The translations under genes and the position numbers were made by a program. From assembly GCA_905221605.1 (NCBI GenBank), contig CAJNDS010002195.1:126001-186000 (forward strand): a stretch of DNA of 60,000 nt, read 5' to 3'. The notes under the pieces are model-generated. The model was given only the letters and a program-made list of their open reading frames with translations. It was not told where the DNA came from and ran no database searches. Every line of letters begins with the position of its first letter. Positions within the stretch are counted from its first letter, which is position 1. The stretch comes from Symbiodinium natans. Lineage: Eukaryota; Sar; Dinophyceae; Suessiales; Symbiodiniaceae. Below are positions 11,221 to 22,152 of this stretch, piece by piece.

Positions 11221-12282
11221 AGGACTGGATTCACCCTTTGGCAATTTACAAAGTTATTAAAGGACAGGTGCAGGAAACCCGCCACCCAATCACCGCACGC
11301 CAATGTCAGTATTATACTACCGGTCGTCCCCTAAAGGGTGAAGGACGCAAGAGGTGTTCTTCTGCTTCTGGCCATCAACCGCAGCGCCGAAGCTGGGGCA
11401 TGCCTGCCATACGAATCAATGGTCGCTGACCGTCTAAGAAGCACTTCGCGCCTTCAGGCAGAACGTCAAGGTACACATTGGTCTTTCACCAATCGGGTTC
11501 AGAAAAAGGAATACAGTCTACGTCTGCCTGGCTTCACCGTCCACGTCACAACTTGCTATAGAACAAGACTGACTTCCTGCCTCAGGGTTCATGTCAGACT
11601 CAACCCAAGGACCTGACTGAAGGCATGACTGGTTTCTTGCACCCAAAGCTTTGACCCCGCGCATGGCTGTTGCTACAACCATACACAGCTAGGCCACCAA
11701 GCAGCGCACGGATGAGCTTGGACACCTCCGGCCGCGCACCGGCCGGCCGCGCCTGCGCCCCGCAACGAATGCGAAGCCTCTCGCATCGCCAAAGATCGGC
11801 CTTGAAGACCTCGGCAACCTCCTCCACTGAGTACTTCGCTGAGCGAGTTGCGGAGGGCTTGCGACACCTTGGAAGCACAAACATGGACCCTACGGACTAT
11901 GTCTGGGCACTTTTTTCGGCCAACAAATCAGGCTCCGACGTGGCAGACATGGCGCAAGTACGCTAGCTGTGGCCTAGGAGCTGCTTGAGGCAAGAGAGCG
12001 CTCAGCGAGCAGCGGCTCAGACGCAATCTGTTGAAGACACATGGCCCGTAGGCGCAAAAATTAGCAAAAGTCTCTGAGAGTCTTGCAGATCTCAAGGCAT
12101 CTTGAAAAAACAATCCGGCACAAAATCCAGCAAAACAGGTCTACGTGCAAACAAAAGCAAAAGTACATTGCCAAAATAGCAAACAAACGCGCAAATCTCC
12201 GAAATCTCCTGTAAACAAGGAACAACATTTAGGGCTGCTAAGCACAAGCTAAACGACAACCGCATGAAAGTGGCCTCCACAG

Positions 12283-12760
12283 TTGCAGCTCCCTTTCTGC
12301 TGCAGCATTACAAAAGCAAGCAGCTGCTTCGGACAAGCCCCTGATCCCCAAGCTTATGTTCTGCACGCTGCTCCCCAAGGTTCCTGGAACAAGGGCTGGC
12401 GCAGGCACGCTGACGAGACCCAGCTGCGTGAGCCCAGGGCTCAAACTTGCGACCCCAAAAATGGGGCCGTCTCGCGGCCCCAAAAATGGGGCCACGAAAT
12501 GCACCCAGCTTCCCTTATTATAATGTGTAAATACATGAAAAGGCTGGAACTGCGACCCCAAAATTGGGGCCGCCTGGCGGCCCCAATTTTGGTGTCGCTA
12601 AATCTGCATTTTTCGAGCCCCTGCGCTCCCCAGATTGCGACGCTACAGCAACTCTGACCCACAGGCAAGCTCCTAGCGTGGAGAATTTTTTTTTAAAGAA
12701 CAACGACCCCCCACAGGCAGCTTTCTTGCGGAAGTGATCAACATAATAGAAACGGGCACC
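12283..12760 (+). repeat. ~480-base palindrome module, unit 1 copy
   Basis: Runs from TTGCAGCTCCCTTTCTGCTG to GAAACGGGCACC. It contains CCCCAAAAATGGGG twice and the 35-base palindrome at 12558-12592. A 124-codon frame spans the plus strand in most copies but has no recognisable domain and is interrupted in the damaged copy, so I treat it as chance. Confidence 0.9.
12558..12592. repeat. 35-base near-perfect palindrome (type copy)
   Basis: Two 17-base arms, CCAAAATTGGGGCCGCC and GGCGGCCCCAATTTTGG, around a single central T. Further copies start at 14482, 14956, 17484, 17965, 18446, 21011, about 21491 and 21948. The arm could extrude as a cruciform or fold as a hairpin in RNA; a function is not shown. 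Confidence 0.95.
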
Positions 12761-15160
12761 GGGGAGGCCACGCACAAGCGGACGTGACTTTTGCACACAA
12801 AAGCGGACCCAGAATCTGGCCTCGGAACAATTTCCTGCGCAAAGACCCGGAGCACATATGGAAAACCTTCTCCTGCGGAAAAAATACAGCAGAAATTCAA
12901 GGAAAACCTCCGGAAAGTTCAAAAACTGCACGAAATCCCACGGAAACCCTCACGAAGGCCCTTGAGGAACCTACCAAAACCATCCAATAGGTTTTAACAC
13001 ATGCACGAAATCTAAGGAAACCCACGGAAACCCACGGAAACCCCGCGGAAACCCTCGCGAAACTGTAGGGAAACCCAGGGAAACCCTCCAGAAGCTTAAC
13101 AAACATGAACGGAAACCCTGCGGAAACCCCTTTATCAGGACTGGATTCACCCTTTGGCAATTTACAAAGTTATAAAGGACAGGTGCAGGAAACCCGCCAC
13201 CCAATCACCGCACGCCAATGTCAGTATTATACTACCGGTCGTCCCCTAAAGGGTGAAGGACGCAAGAGGTGTTCTTCTGCTTCTGGCGAGGACCTGTGTC
13301 AACCGGAGCGCCGAAGCTGGGGCATGCCTGCCATACGAATCAATGGTCGCTGACCGTCTAAGAAGCACTTCGCGCCTTCAGGCAGAACGTCAAGGTACAC
13401 ATTGGTCTTTCACCAATCGGGTTCAGAAAAAGGAATACAGTCTACGTCTGCCTGGCTTCACCGTCCACGTCACAACTTGCTATAGAACAAGACTGACTTC
13501 CTGCCTCAGGGTTCATGTCAGACTCAACCCAAGGACCTGACTGAAGGCATGACTGGTTTCTTGCACCCAAAGCTTTGACCCCGCGCATGGCTGTTGCTAC
13601 AACCATACACAGCTAGGCCACCAAGCAGCGCACGGATGAGCTTGGACACCTCCGGCCGCGCACCGGCCGGCCGCGCCTGCGCCCCGCAACGAATGTGAAG
13701 CCTCTCGCATCGCCAAAAATCGGCCTTGAAGACCTCGGCAACCTCCTCCACTGAGCACTTCGCTGAGCGAGTTGCGAAGGGCTTGCGACACCTTGGAAGC
13801 ACAAACATGGACCCTACGGACTGTGTCTGGGCACTTTTTTCGGCCAACAAATCAGGCTCCGACGTGGCAGACATGGCGCAAGTACGCTAGCTGTGGCCTA
13901 GGAGCTGCTTGAGGCAAGAGAGCGCTCAGCGAGCAGCGGCTCAGACGCAATCTGTTGAAGACACATGGCCCGTAGGCGCAAAAATTAGCAAAAGTCTCTG
14001 AGAGTCTTGCAGATCTCAAGGCATCTTGAAAAAACAATCCGGCACAAAATCCAGCAAAACAGGTCTACGTGCAAACAAAAGCAAAAGTACATTGCCAAAA
14101 TAGCAAACAAACGCGCAAATCTCCGAAATCTCCTGTAAACAAGGAACAACATTTAGGGCTGCTAAGCACAAGCTAAACGACAACCGCATGAAAGTGGCCT
14201 CCACAGTTGCAGCTCCCTTTCTGCTGCAGCATTACAAAAGCAAGCAGCTGCTTCGGACAAGCCCCTGATCCCCAAGCTTATGTTCTGCACGCTGCTCCCC
14301 AAGGTTCCTGGAACAAGGGCTGGCGCAGGCACGCTGACGAGACCCAGCTGCGTGAGCCCAGGGCTCAAACTTGCGACCCCAAAAATAGGGCCGTCTCGCG
14401 GCCCCAAAAATGGGGCCACGAAATGCACCCAGCTTCCCTTATTATAATGTGTAAATACATGAAAAGGCTGGAACTGCGACCCCAAAATTGGGGCCGCCTG
14501 GCGGCCCCAATTTTGGTGTCGCTAAATCTGCATTTTTCGAGCCCCTGCGCTCCCCAGATTGCGACGCTACAGCAACTCTGACCCACAGGCAAGCTCCTAG
14601 CGTGGAGATTTTTTAAGAACAACGACCCCCCACAGGCAGCTTTCTTGCGGAAGTGATCAACATAATAGAAACGGGCACCGTTGCAGCTCCCTTTCTGCTG
14701 CAGCATTACAAAAGCAAGCAGCTGCTTCGGACAAGCCCCTGATCCCCAAGCTTATGTTCTGCACGCTGCTCCCCAACGTTCCTGGAACAAGGGCAGGCAC
14801 AGGCACGCTGACGAGACCCAGCTGCGTGAGCCCAGGGCTCAAACTTGCGACCCCAAAAATGGGGCCGTCTCGCGGCCCCAAAAATGGGGCCAGGAAATGC
14901 ACCCAGCTTCCCTTATTATAATGTGTAAATACATGAAAAGGCTGGAACTGCGACCCCAAAATTGGGGCCGCCTGGCGGCCCCAATTTTGGCGTCGCTAAA
15001 TCTGCATTTTTCGAGCCCCTGGGCTCCCCAGATTGCGACGCTACAGCAACTCTGACCCACAGGCAAGCTCCTAGCGTGGAGAATTTTTGTTTTTAAAGAA
15101 CAACGACCCTCCACAGGCAGCTTTCTTGCGGAAGTGATCAACATAATAGAAACGGGCACC
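12761..15160 (+). repeat. Satellite unit 2 (2400 bases)
   Basis: Same start and order as unit 1, also without the ~650-base segment, but with two palindrome modules (14207-14680 and 14681-15160). The length difference from unit 1 is almost exactly one extra module. Confidence 0.95.
14207..15160 (+). repeat. Two tandem palindrome modules, unit 2
   Basis: Copies at 14207-14680 and 14681-15160. They are joined where GAAACGGGCACCG of one meets TTGCAGCTCC of the next, so they multiply as a clean tandem. Confidence 0.9.
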
Positions 15161-15365
15161 GGGGAGGCCACACACAAGCGGACGTGACTTTTGCACACAA
15201 AAGTGGACCCAGAATCTGGCCTCGGAACAATTTCCTGCGCAAAGACCCGGAGCACATATGGAAAACCTACTCGGACCTACTCCTGCGGAAAAATACAGCT
15301 GGGTTAGCCCCAGCGGTCACTTCTGATTCTCCCTGCGCCATCAGCATCCACCTCCGCAACCTCAC

Positions 15366-15459
15366 CTGGCAGCGCTGCAAAGCCGCACGACACACTGCGC
15401 CTCTTGCATCTTGCCTATCTGGACGAGCGCCGACCGCATCATGTGACAAATTCCAAAGC
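15366..15459 (-). other. Exon-like segment captured in long satellite units
   Basis: On the minus strand a stretch starts after TTACTTCAAG, reads GICHMMRSALVQIGKMQEA then QCVVRLCSAA, and ends at CCAG before GTGAGG, a strong GT donor. The same segment is at 18856-18949 and 22358-22451. It may be a piece of a gene carried into the satellite; the family is unknown and there is no sign that it is expressed. Confidence 0.35.
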
Positions 15460-15479
15460 TTGAAGTAACGCTGAGGAAA

Positions 15480-16200
15480 TCCATGGTGCCATGGAAGCTC
15501 ATGGAAATATGGAAACCCTCGCTGAAGCTTCTGACATCTTTTTCCAAAGCCGCGCAAAGCATGAGAAAACCAATCGAAACCCCGCGGAGATTTTGCAGGA
15601 ACCCTCACAAAGCTCCACTGGAAGCTTTAAAGACCTGCGCACGACCTATATAAGAAAACCCACAGAAACCCCGCGGAAACCCTCACACAGCCCTAAGAAA
15701 CCCACGGAAACCCCTTCAAAGCTGTCAAAAACCATGGAAAACCCACGGTAACCTTCACAAGACATTAGAAAAACCTTCCGAGAGCTTCAAAAACCTACGC
15801 AAAATCTAACAAAACCCACTGAAACCCCGCAAACCTTAAGGAAACCCCAGGGAAACCATCTGAAAGCTTTTAAAAAACCAAGGCAAAACTTGACAAAACC
15901 CACGGACATCCGCGGAACCCCCTCACAAAACTTTAGAGAAATTCAAGGAAAACCTCCGGAAAGTTCAAAAACTGCACGAAATCCCACGGAAACCCTCACG
16001 AAACCCTTGAGGAACCTACCAAACCCATCCAATAGGTTTTAACACATGCACGAAATCTAAGGAAACCCACGGAAACCCCCAGAAACCCCCCCGCTCCCCA
16101 TGAGAAACCCTCCGCGAAACTTGTGGAAAACCCCAGGAAAACCCTTCCAGCAAAAGCTTAACAAAAACATGAACGACAACCCTGCGGGAAAACCCCTTTT
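15480..16200 (+). repeat. GGAAACCC-type degenerate block, long form
   Basis: The same theme expanded to about 700 bases, with longer AAAACC and GAAACCCC units and regular AAGCTT-like spacers. Equivalent blocks are at about 18970-19660 and 22470-23180 in units 4 and 5. Confidence 0.85.
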
Positions 16201-17233
16201 GATTCAGGACTGGATTCACCCTTTGGCAATTTACAAAGTTATTAAAGGACAGGTGCAGGAAACCCGCCACCCAATCACCGCACGCCAATGTCAGTATTAT
16301 ACTACCGGTCGTCCCCTAGAGGGTGAAGGACGCAAGAGGTGTTCTTCTGCTTCTGGCGAGGACCTCTGTCAACCGGAGCGCCGAAGCTGGGGCATGCCTG
16401 CCATACGAATCAATGGTCGCTGACCGTCTAAGAAGCACTTCGCGCCTTCAGGCAGAACGTCAAGGTACACATTGGTCTTTCACCAATCGGGTTCAGAAAA
16501 AGGAATACAGTCTACGTCTGCCTGGCTTCACCGTCCACGTCACAACTTGCTATAGAACAAGACTGACTTCCTGCCTCAGGGTTCATGTCAGACTCAACCC
16601 AAGGACCTGACTGAAGGCATGACTGGTTTCTTGCACCCAAAGCTTTGACCCCGCGCATGGCTGTTGCTACAGCCATACACAGCTAGGCCACCAAGCAGCG
16701 CACGGATGAGCTTGGACACCTCCGGCCGCGCACCGGCCGGCCGCGCAAGCGCCCCGCAACGAATGTGAAGCCTCTCGCATCGCCAAAAAACGGCCTTGAA
16801 GACCTCGGCAACCTCCTCCACTGAGTACTTCGCTGAGCGAGTTGCGAAGGGCTTGCGACACCTTGGAAGCACAAACATGGACCCTACGGACGATGTCTGG
16901 GCACTTTTTTCGCCGACGTGGCAGACATGGCGCAAGTACGCTAGCTGTGGCCTAGGAGCTGCTTGAGGAATCTGTTGAAGACACATGGCCCGTAGGCGCA
17001 AAATTAGCAAAAGTCTCTGAGAGTCTTGCAGATCTCAAGGCATCTTGAAAAAACAATCCGGCACAAAATCCAGCAAAACAGGTCTACGTGCAAACAAAAG
17101 CAAAAGTACATTGCAAAAATAGCAAACAAACGCAATTCAACGCAAATCTCCGAAATCTCCTGTAAACAAGGAACAACATTTAGGGCTGCTAAACACAAGC
17201 TAAAAGACAACCGCATGAAAGTGGCCTCCACAG

Positions 17234-18650
17234 TTGCAGCTCCCTTTCTGCTGCAGCATTACAAAAGCAAGCAGCTGCTTCGGACAAGCCCCTGATCCCC
17301 AAGCTTATGTTCTGCACGCTGCTCCCCAACGTTCCTGGAACAAGGGCAGGCACAGGCACGCTGACGAGACCCAGCTGCGTGAGCCCAGGGCTCAAACTTG
17401 CGACCCCAAAAATGGGGCCAGGAAATGCACCCAGCTTCCCTTATTATAATGTGTAAATACATGAAAAGGCTGGAACTGCGACCCCAAAATTGGGGCCGCC
17501 TGGCGGCCCCAATTTTGGTGTCGCTAAATCTGCATTTTTCGAGCCCCTGGGCTCCCCAGATTGCGACGCTACAGCAACTCTGACCCACAGGCAAGCTCCT
17601 AGCGTGGAGAATTTTTGTTTTTAAAGAACAACGACCCTCCACAGGCAGCTTTCTTGCGGAAGTGATCAACATAATAGAAACGGGCACCGTTGCAGCTCCC
17701 TTTCTGCTGCAGCATTACAAAAGCAAGCAGCTGCTTCGGACAAGCCCCTGATCCCCAAGCTTATGTTCTGCACGCTGCTCCCCAACGTTCCTGGAACAAG
17801 GGCAGGCACAGGCACGCTGACGAGACCCAGCTGCGTGAGCCCAGGGCTCAAACTTGCGACCCCAAAAATGGGGCCGTCTCGCGGCCCCAAAAATGGGGCC
17901 AGGAAATGCACCCAGCTTCCCTTATTATAATGTGTAAATACATGAAAAGGCTGGAACTGCGACCCCAAAATTGGGACCGCCTGGCGGCCCCAATTTTGGT
18001 GTCGCTAAATCTGCATTTTTCGAGCCCCTGGGCTCCCCAGATTGCGACGCTACAGCAACTCTGACCCACAGGCAAGCTCCTAGCGTGGAGAATTTTTGTT
18101 TTTAAAGAACAACGACCCTCCACAGGCAGCTTTCTTGCGGAAGTGATCAACATAATAGAAACGGGCACCGTTGCAGCTCCCTTTCTGCTGCAGCATTACA
18201 AAAGCAAGCAGCTGCTTCGGACAAGCCCCTGATCCCCAAGCTTATGTTCTGCACGCTGCTCCCCAACGTTCCTGGAACAAGGGCAGGCACAGGCACGCTG
18301 ACGAGACCCAGCTGCGTGAGCCCAGGGCTCAAACTTGCGACCCCAAAAATGGGGCCGTCTCGCGGCCCCAAAAATGGGGCCAGGAAATGCACCCAGCTTC
18401 CCTTATTATAATGTGTAAATACATGAAAAGGCTGGAACTGCGACCCCAAAATTGGGGCCGCCTGGCGGCCCCAATTTTGGTGTCGCTAAATCTGCATTTT
18501 TCGAGCCCCTGGGCTCCCCAGATTGCGACGCTACAGCAACTCTGACCCACAGGCAAGCTCCTAGCGTGGAGAATTTTTGTTTTTAAAGAACAACGACCCT
18601 CCACAGGCAGCTTTCTTGCGGAAGTGATCAACATAATAGAAACGGGCACC
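17234..18650 (+). repeat. Three tandem palindrome modules, unit 3
   Basis: Copies at 17234, 17690 and 18171 with spacings of 456 and 481. The first lacks the 25-base stretch containing GTCTCGCGGCCCC. The second has a G-to-A change in one palindrome arm (TTGGGACCGCC). The third is full. Confidence 0.9.
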
Positions 18651-21600
18651 GGGGAGGCCACACACAAGCGGACGTGACTTTTGCACACAAAAGCGGACCC
18701 AGAATCTGGCCTCGGAACAATTTCCTGCGCAAAGACCCGGAGCACATATGGAAAACCTACTCGGACCTACTCCTGCGGAAAAATACAGCTGGGTTAGCCC
18801 CAGCGGTCACTTCTGATTCTCCCTGCGCCATCAGCATCCACCTCCGCAACCTCACCTGGCAGCGCTGCAAAGCCGCACGACACACTGCGCCTCTTGCATC
18901 TTGCCTATCTGGACGAGCGCCGACCGCATCATGTGACAAATTCCAAAGCTTGAAGTAACGCTGAGGAAATCCATGGTGCCATGGAAGCTCATGGAAATAT
19001 GGAAACCCTCGCTGAAGCTTCTGACATCTTTTTCCAAAGCCGCGCAAAGCATGAGAAAACCAATCGAAACCCCGCGGAGATTTTGCAGGAACCCTCACAA
19101 AGCTCCACTGGAAGCTTTAAAGACCTGCGCACGACCTATATAAGAAAACCCACAGAAACCCCGCGGAAACCCTCACACAGCACTAAGAAACCCACGGAAA
19201 CCCCTTCAAAGCTGTCAAAAACCATGGAAAACCCACGGTAACCTTCACAAGACATTAGAAAAACCTTCCGAGAGCTTCAAAAACCTACGCAAAATCTAAC
19301 AAAACCCACTGAAACCCCGCAAACCTTAGAAAACCCCAGGGAAACCATCTGCTTTTAAAAAACCAAGGCAAAACTTGACAAAACCCACGGACATCCGCGG
19401 AAACCCTCACAAAACTTTAGAGAAATTCAAGGAAAACCTCCGGAAAGTTCAAAAACTGCACGAAATCCCACGGAAACCCTCACGAAACCCTTGAGGAACC
19501 TACCAAAACCATCCAATAGGTTTTTAACACATGCACGAAATCTAAGGAAACCCACGGAAACCCCCAGAAACCCCGCGGAAACCCTCGCGAAACTGTAGGG
19601 AAACCCAGGGAAACCCTCCAGAAGCTTAACAAACATGAACGGAAACCCTGCGGAAACCCCTTTATCAGGACTGGATTCACCCTTTGGCAATTTACAAAGT
19701 TATTAAAGGACAGGTGCAGGAAACCCGCCACCCAATCACCGCACGCCAATGTCAGTATTATACTACCGGTCGTCCCCTAGAGGGTGAAGGACGCAAGAGG
19801 TGTTCTTCTGCTTCTGGCGAGGACCTCTGTCAACCGGAGCGCCGAAGCTGGGGCATGCCTGCCATACGAATCAATGGTCGCTGACCGTCTAAGAAGCACT
19901 TCGCGCCTTCAGGCAGAACGTCAAGGTACACATTGGTCTTTCACCAATCGGGTTAAGAAAAAGGAATACAGTCTACGTCTGCCTGGCTTCACCGTCCACG
20001 TCACAACTTGCTATAGAACAAGACTGACTTCCTGCCTCAGGGTTCATGTCAGACTCAACCCAAGGACCTGACTGAAGGCATGGCTGGTTTCTTGCACCCA
20101 AAGCTTTGACCCCGCGCATGGCTGTTGCTACAACCATACACAGCTAGGCCACCAAGCAGCGCACGGATGAGCTTGGACACCTCCGGCCGCGCACCGGCCG
20201 GCCGCGCAAGCGCCCCGCAACGAATGTGAAGCCTCTCGCATCGCCAAAAAACGGCCTTGAAGACCTCGGCAACCTCCTCCACTGAGTACTTCGCTGAGCG
20301 AGTTGCGAAGGGCTTGCGACACCTTGGAAGCACAAACATGGACCCTACGGACTATGTCTGGGCACTTTTTTCGGCCAACAAATCAGGCTCCGACGGGGCA
20401 GACATGGCGCAAGTACGCTAGCTGTGGCCTAGGAGCTGCTTGAGGCAAGAGAGCGCTCAGCGAGCAGCGGCTCAGATGCAATCTGTTGAAGACACATGGC
20501 CCGTAGGCGCAAAACTTAGCAAAAGTCTCTGAGAGTCTTGCAGATCTCAAGGCATCTTGAAAAAACAATCCGGCACAAAATCCAGCAAAACAGGTCTACG
20601 TGCAAACAAAAGCAAAAGTACATTGCAAAAATAGCAAACAAACGCAAATCTCCGAAATCTCCTGTAAACAAGGAACAACATTTAGGGCTGCTAAACACAA
20701 GCTAAAAGACAACCGCATGAAAGTGGCCTCCACAGTTGCAGCTCCCTTTCTGCTGCAGCATTACAAAAGCAAGCAGCTGCTTCGGACAAGCCCCTGATCC
20801 CCAAGCTTATGTTCTGCACGCTGCTCCCCAACGTTCCTGGAACAAGGGCAGGCACAGGCACGCTGACGAGACCCAGCTGCGTGAGCCCAGAGCTCAAACT
20901 TGCGACCCCAAAAATGGGGCCGTCTCGCGGCCCCAAAAATGGGGCCAGGAAATGCACCCAGCTTCCCTTATTATAATGTGTAAATACATGAAAAGGCTGG
21001 AACTGCGACCCCAAAATTGGGGCCGCCTGGCGGCCCCCATTTTGGTGTCGCTAAATCTGCATTTTTCGAGCCCCTGCGCTCCCCAGATGCGACGCTACAG
21101 CAACTCTGACCCACAGGCAGCCTCCTAGCGTGTGGAGGAATTTTTGTTTTAAGAACAACGACACTCACAGGCAGCTTCTTGCGGAAGTGATCACATAATA
21201 GAACACGGGCCACGTTTGCGGCTCCCACTTATGCTGCAGCATTACAAAAGCAAGCAGATGGCTTCGGAAAGCCCCTGATCCCCAAGTTATGTTTTGCACG
21301 CTGCTCCAAACGGGTCCTGGAACAAGGGAGGCACCGGCACGCTGACGAGACCCGCAGCTGCGTGAGCCCGGGGCTTCAAACTTCGCGACCCCAAATGGGG
21401 CCGTCTCGCGGCCCCAAAAATGGGGCCAGGAAATGCACCCAGCTTCCCTTATTATAATGTGTAAATACATGAAAAGGCTGGAACTGCGACCCCAAAATTG
21501 GGACCGCCTGGCGGCCCCAATTTTGGTGTCGCTAAATCTGCATTTTTCGAGCCCCTGGGCTCCCCAGATTGCGACGCTACAGCAACTCTGACCCACAGGC

Positions 21601-22152
21601 AAGCTCCTAGCGTGGAGAATTTTTGTTTTTAAAGAACAACGACCCTCCACAGGCAGCTTTCTTGCGGAAGTGATCAACATAATAGAAACGGGCACCGTTG
21701 CAGCTCCCTTTCTGCTGCAGCATTACAAAAGCAAGCAGCTGCTTCGGACAAGCCCCTGATCCCCAAGCTTATGTTCTGCACGCTGCTCCCCAACGTTCCT
21801 GGAACAAGGGCAGGCACAGGCACGCTGACGAGACCCAGCTGCGTGAGCCCAGGGCTCAAACTTGCGACCCCAAAAATGGGGCCAGGAAATGCACCCAGCT
21901 TCCCTTATTATAATGTGTAAATACATGAAAAGGCTGGAACTGCGACCCCAAAATTGGGGCCGCCTGGCGGCCCCAATTTTGGTGTCGCTAAATCTGCATT
22001 TTTCGAGCCCCTGGGCTCCCCAGATTGCGACGCTACAGCAACTCTGACCCACAGGCAAGCTCCTAGCGTGGAGAATTTTTGTTTTTAAAGAACAACGACC
22101 CTCCACAGGCAGCTTTCTTGCGGAAGTGATCAACATAATAGAAACGGGCACC
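18651..22152 (+). repeat. Satellite unit 4 (3502 bases)
   Basis: A long-form unit like unit 3, with three palindrome modules (20736 to about 21217, about 21218-21697, 21698-22152). The middle module is unusually damaged by single-base insertions and deletions. Confidence 0.95.
20736..22152 (+). repeat. Three tandem palindrome modules, unit 4
   Basis: Copies at 20736, about 21218 and 21698. The first is full length with a C-for-A change in one palindrome arm. The second carries the TTGGGACCGCC variant and many indels. The third lacks the 25-base stretch. Confidence 0.9.

Larger units (their letters stand above)
10845..12760 (+). repeat. Satellite unit 1 (1916 bases)
   Basis: The unit starts at GGGGAGGCCACGCACAAGCG and contains, in order: a leader; a short block of GGAAACCC-type repeats (about 10980-11220); a core from CCTTTGGCAATTTAC (about 11235-12280); and one ~480-base palindrome module (12283-12760). 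It is nearly identical to unit 2 over its shared parts. It lacks the ~650-base segment present in units 3-5. The open frames inside recur in every unit because the DNA recurs; see the findings for why they are not taken as genes. Confidence 0.95.
15161..18650 (+). repeat. Satellite unit 3 (3490 bases)
   Basis: A long-form unit. After the leader it carries an extra segment (about 15270-15940) with an exon-like core and a long GGAAACCC-type block, then the common core and three palindrome modules (17234-17689, 17690-18170, 18171-18650). Its core has a local deletion near 16910 relative to the other units. Confidence 0.95.

Noticed and set aside
12283-22152. A 124-codon plus-strand frame repeated in most satellite modules
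   Set aside because: It spans the palindrome, lacks a domain, is broken in modules with the 25-base deletion or indels, and shares its bases with long minus-strand frames.
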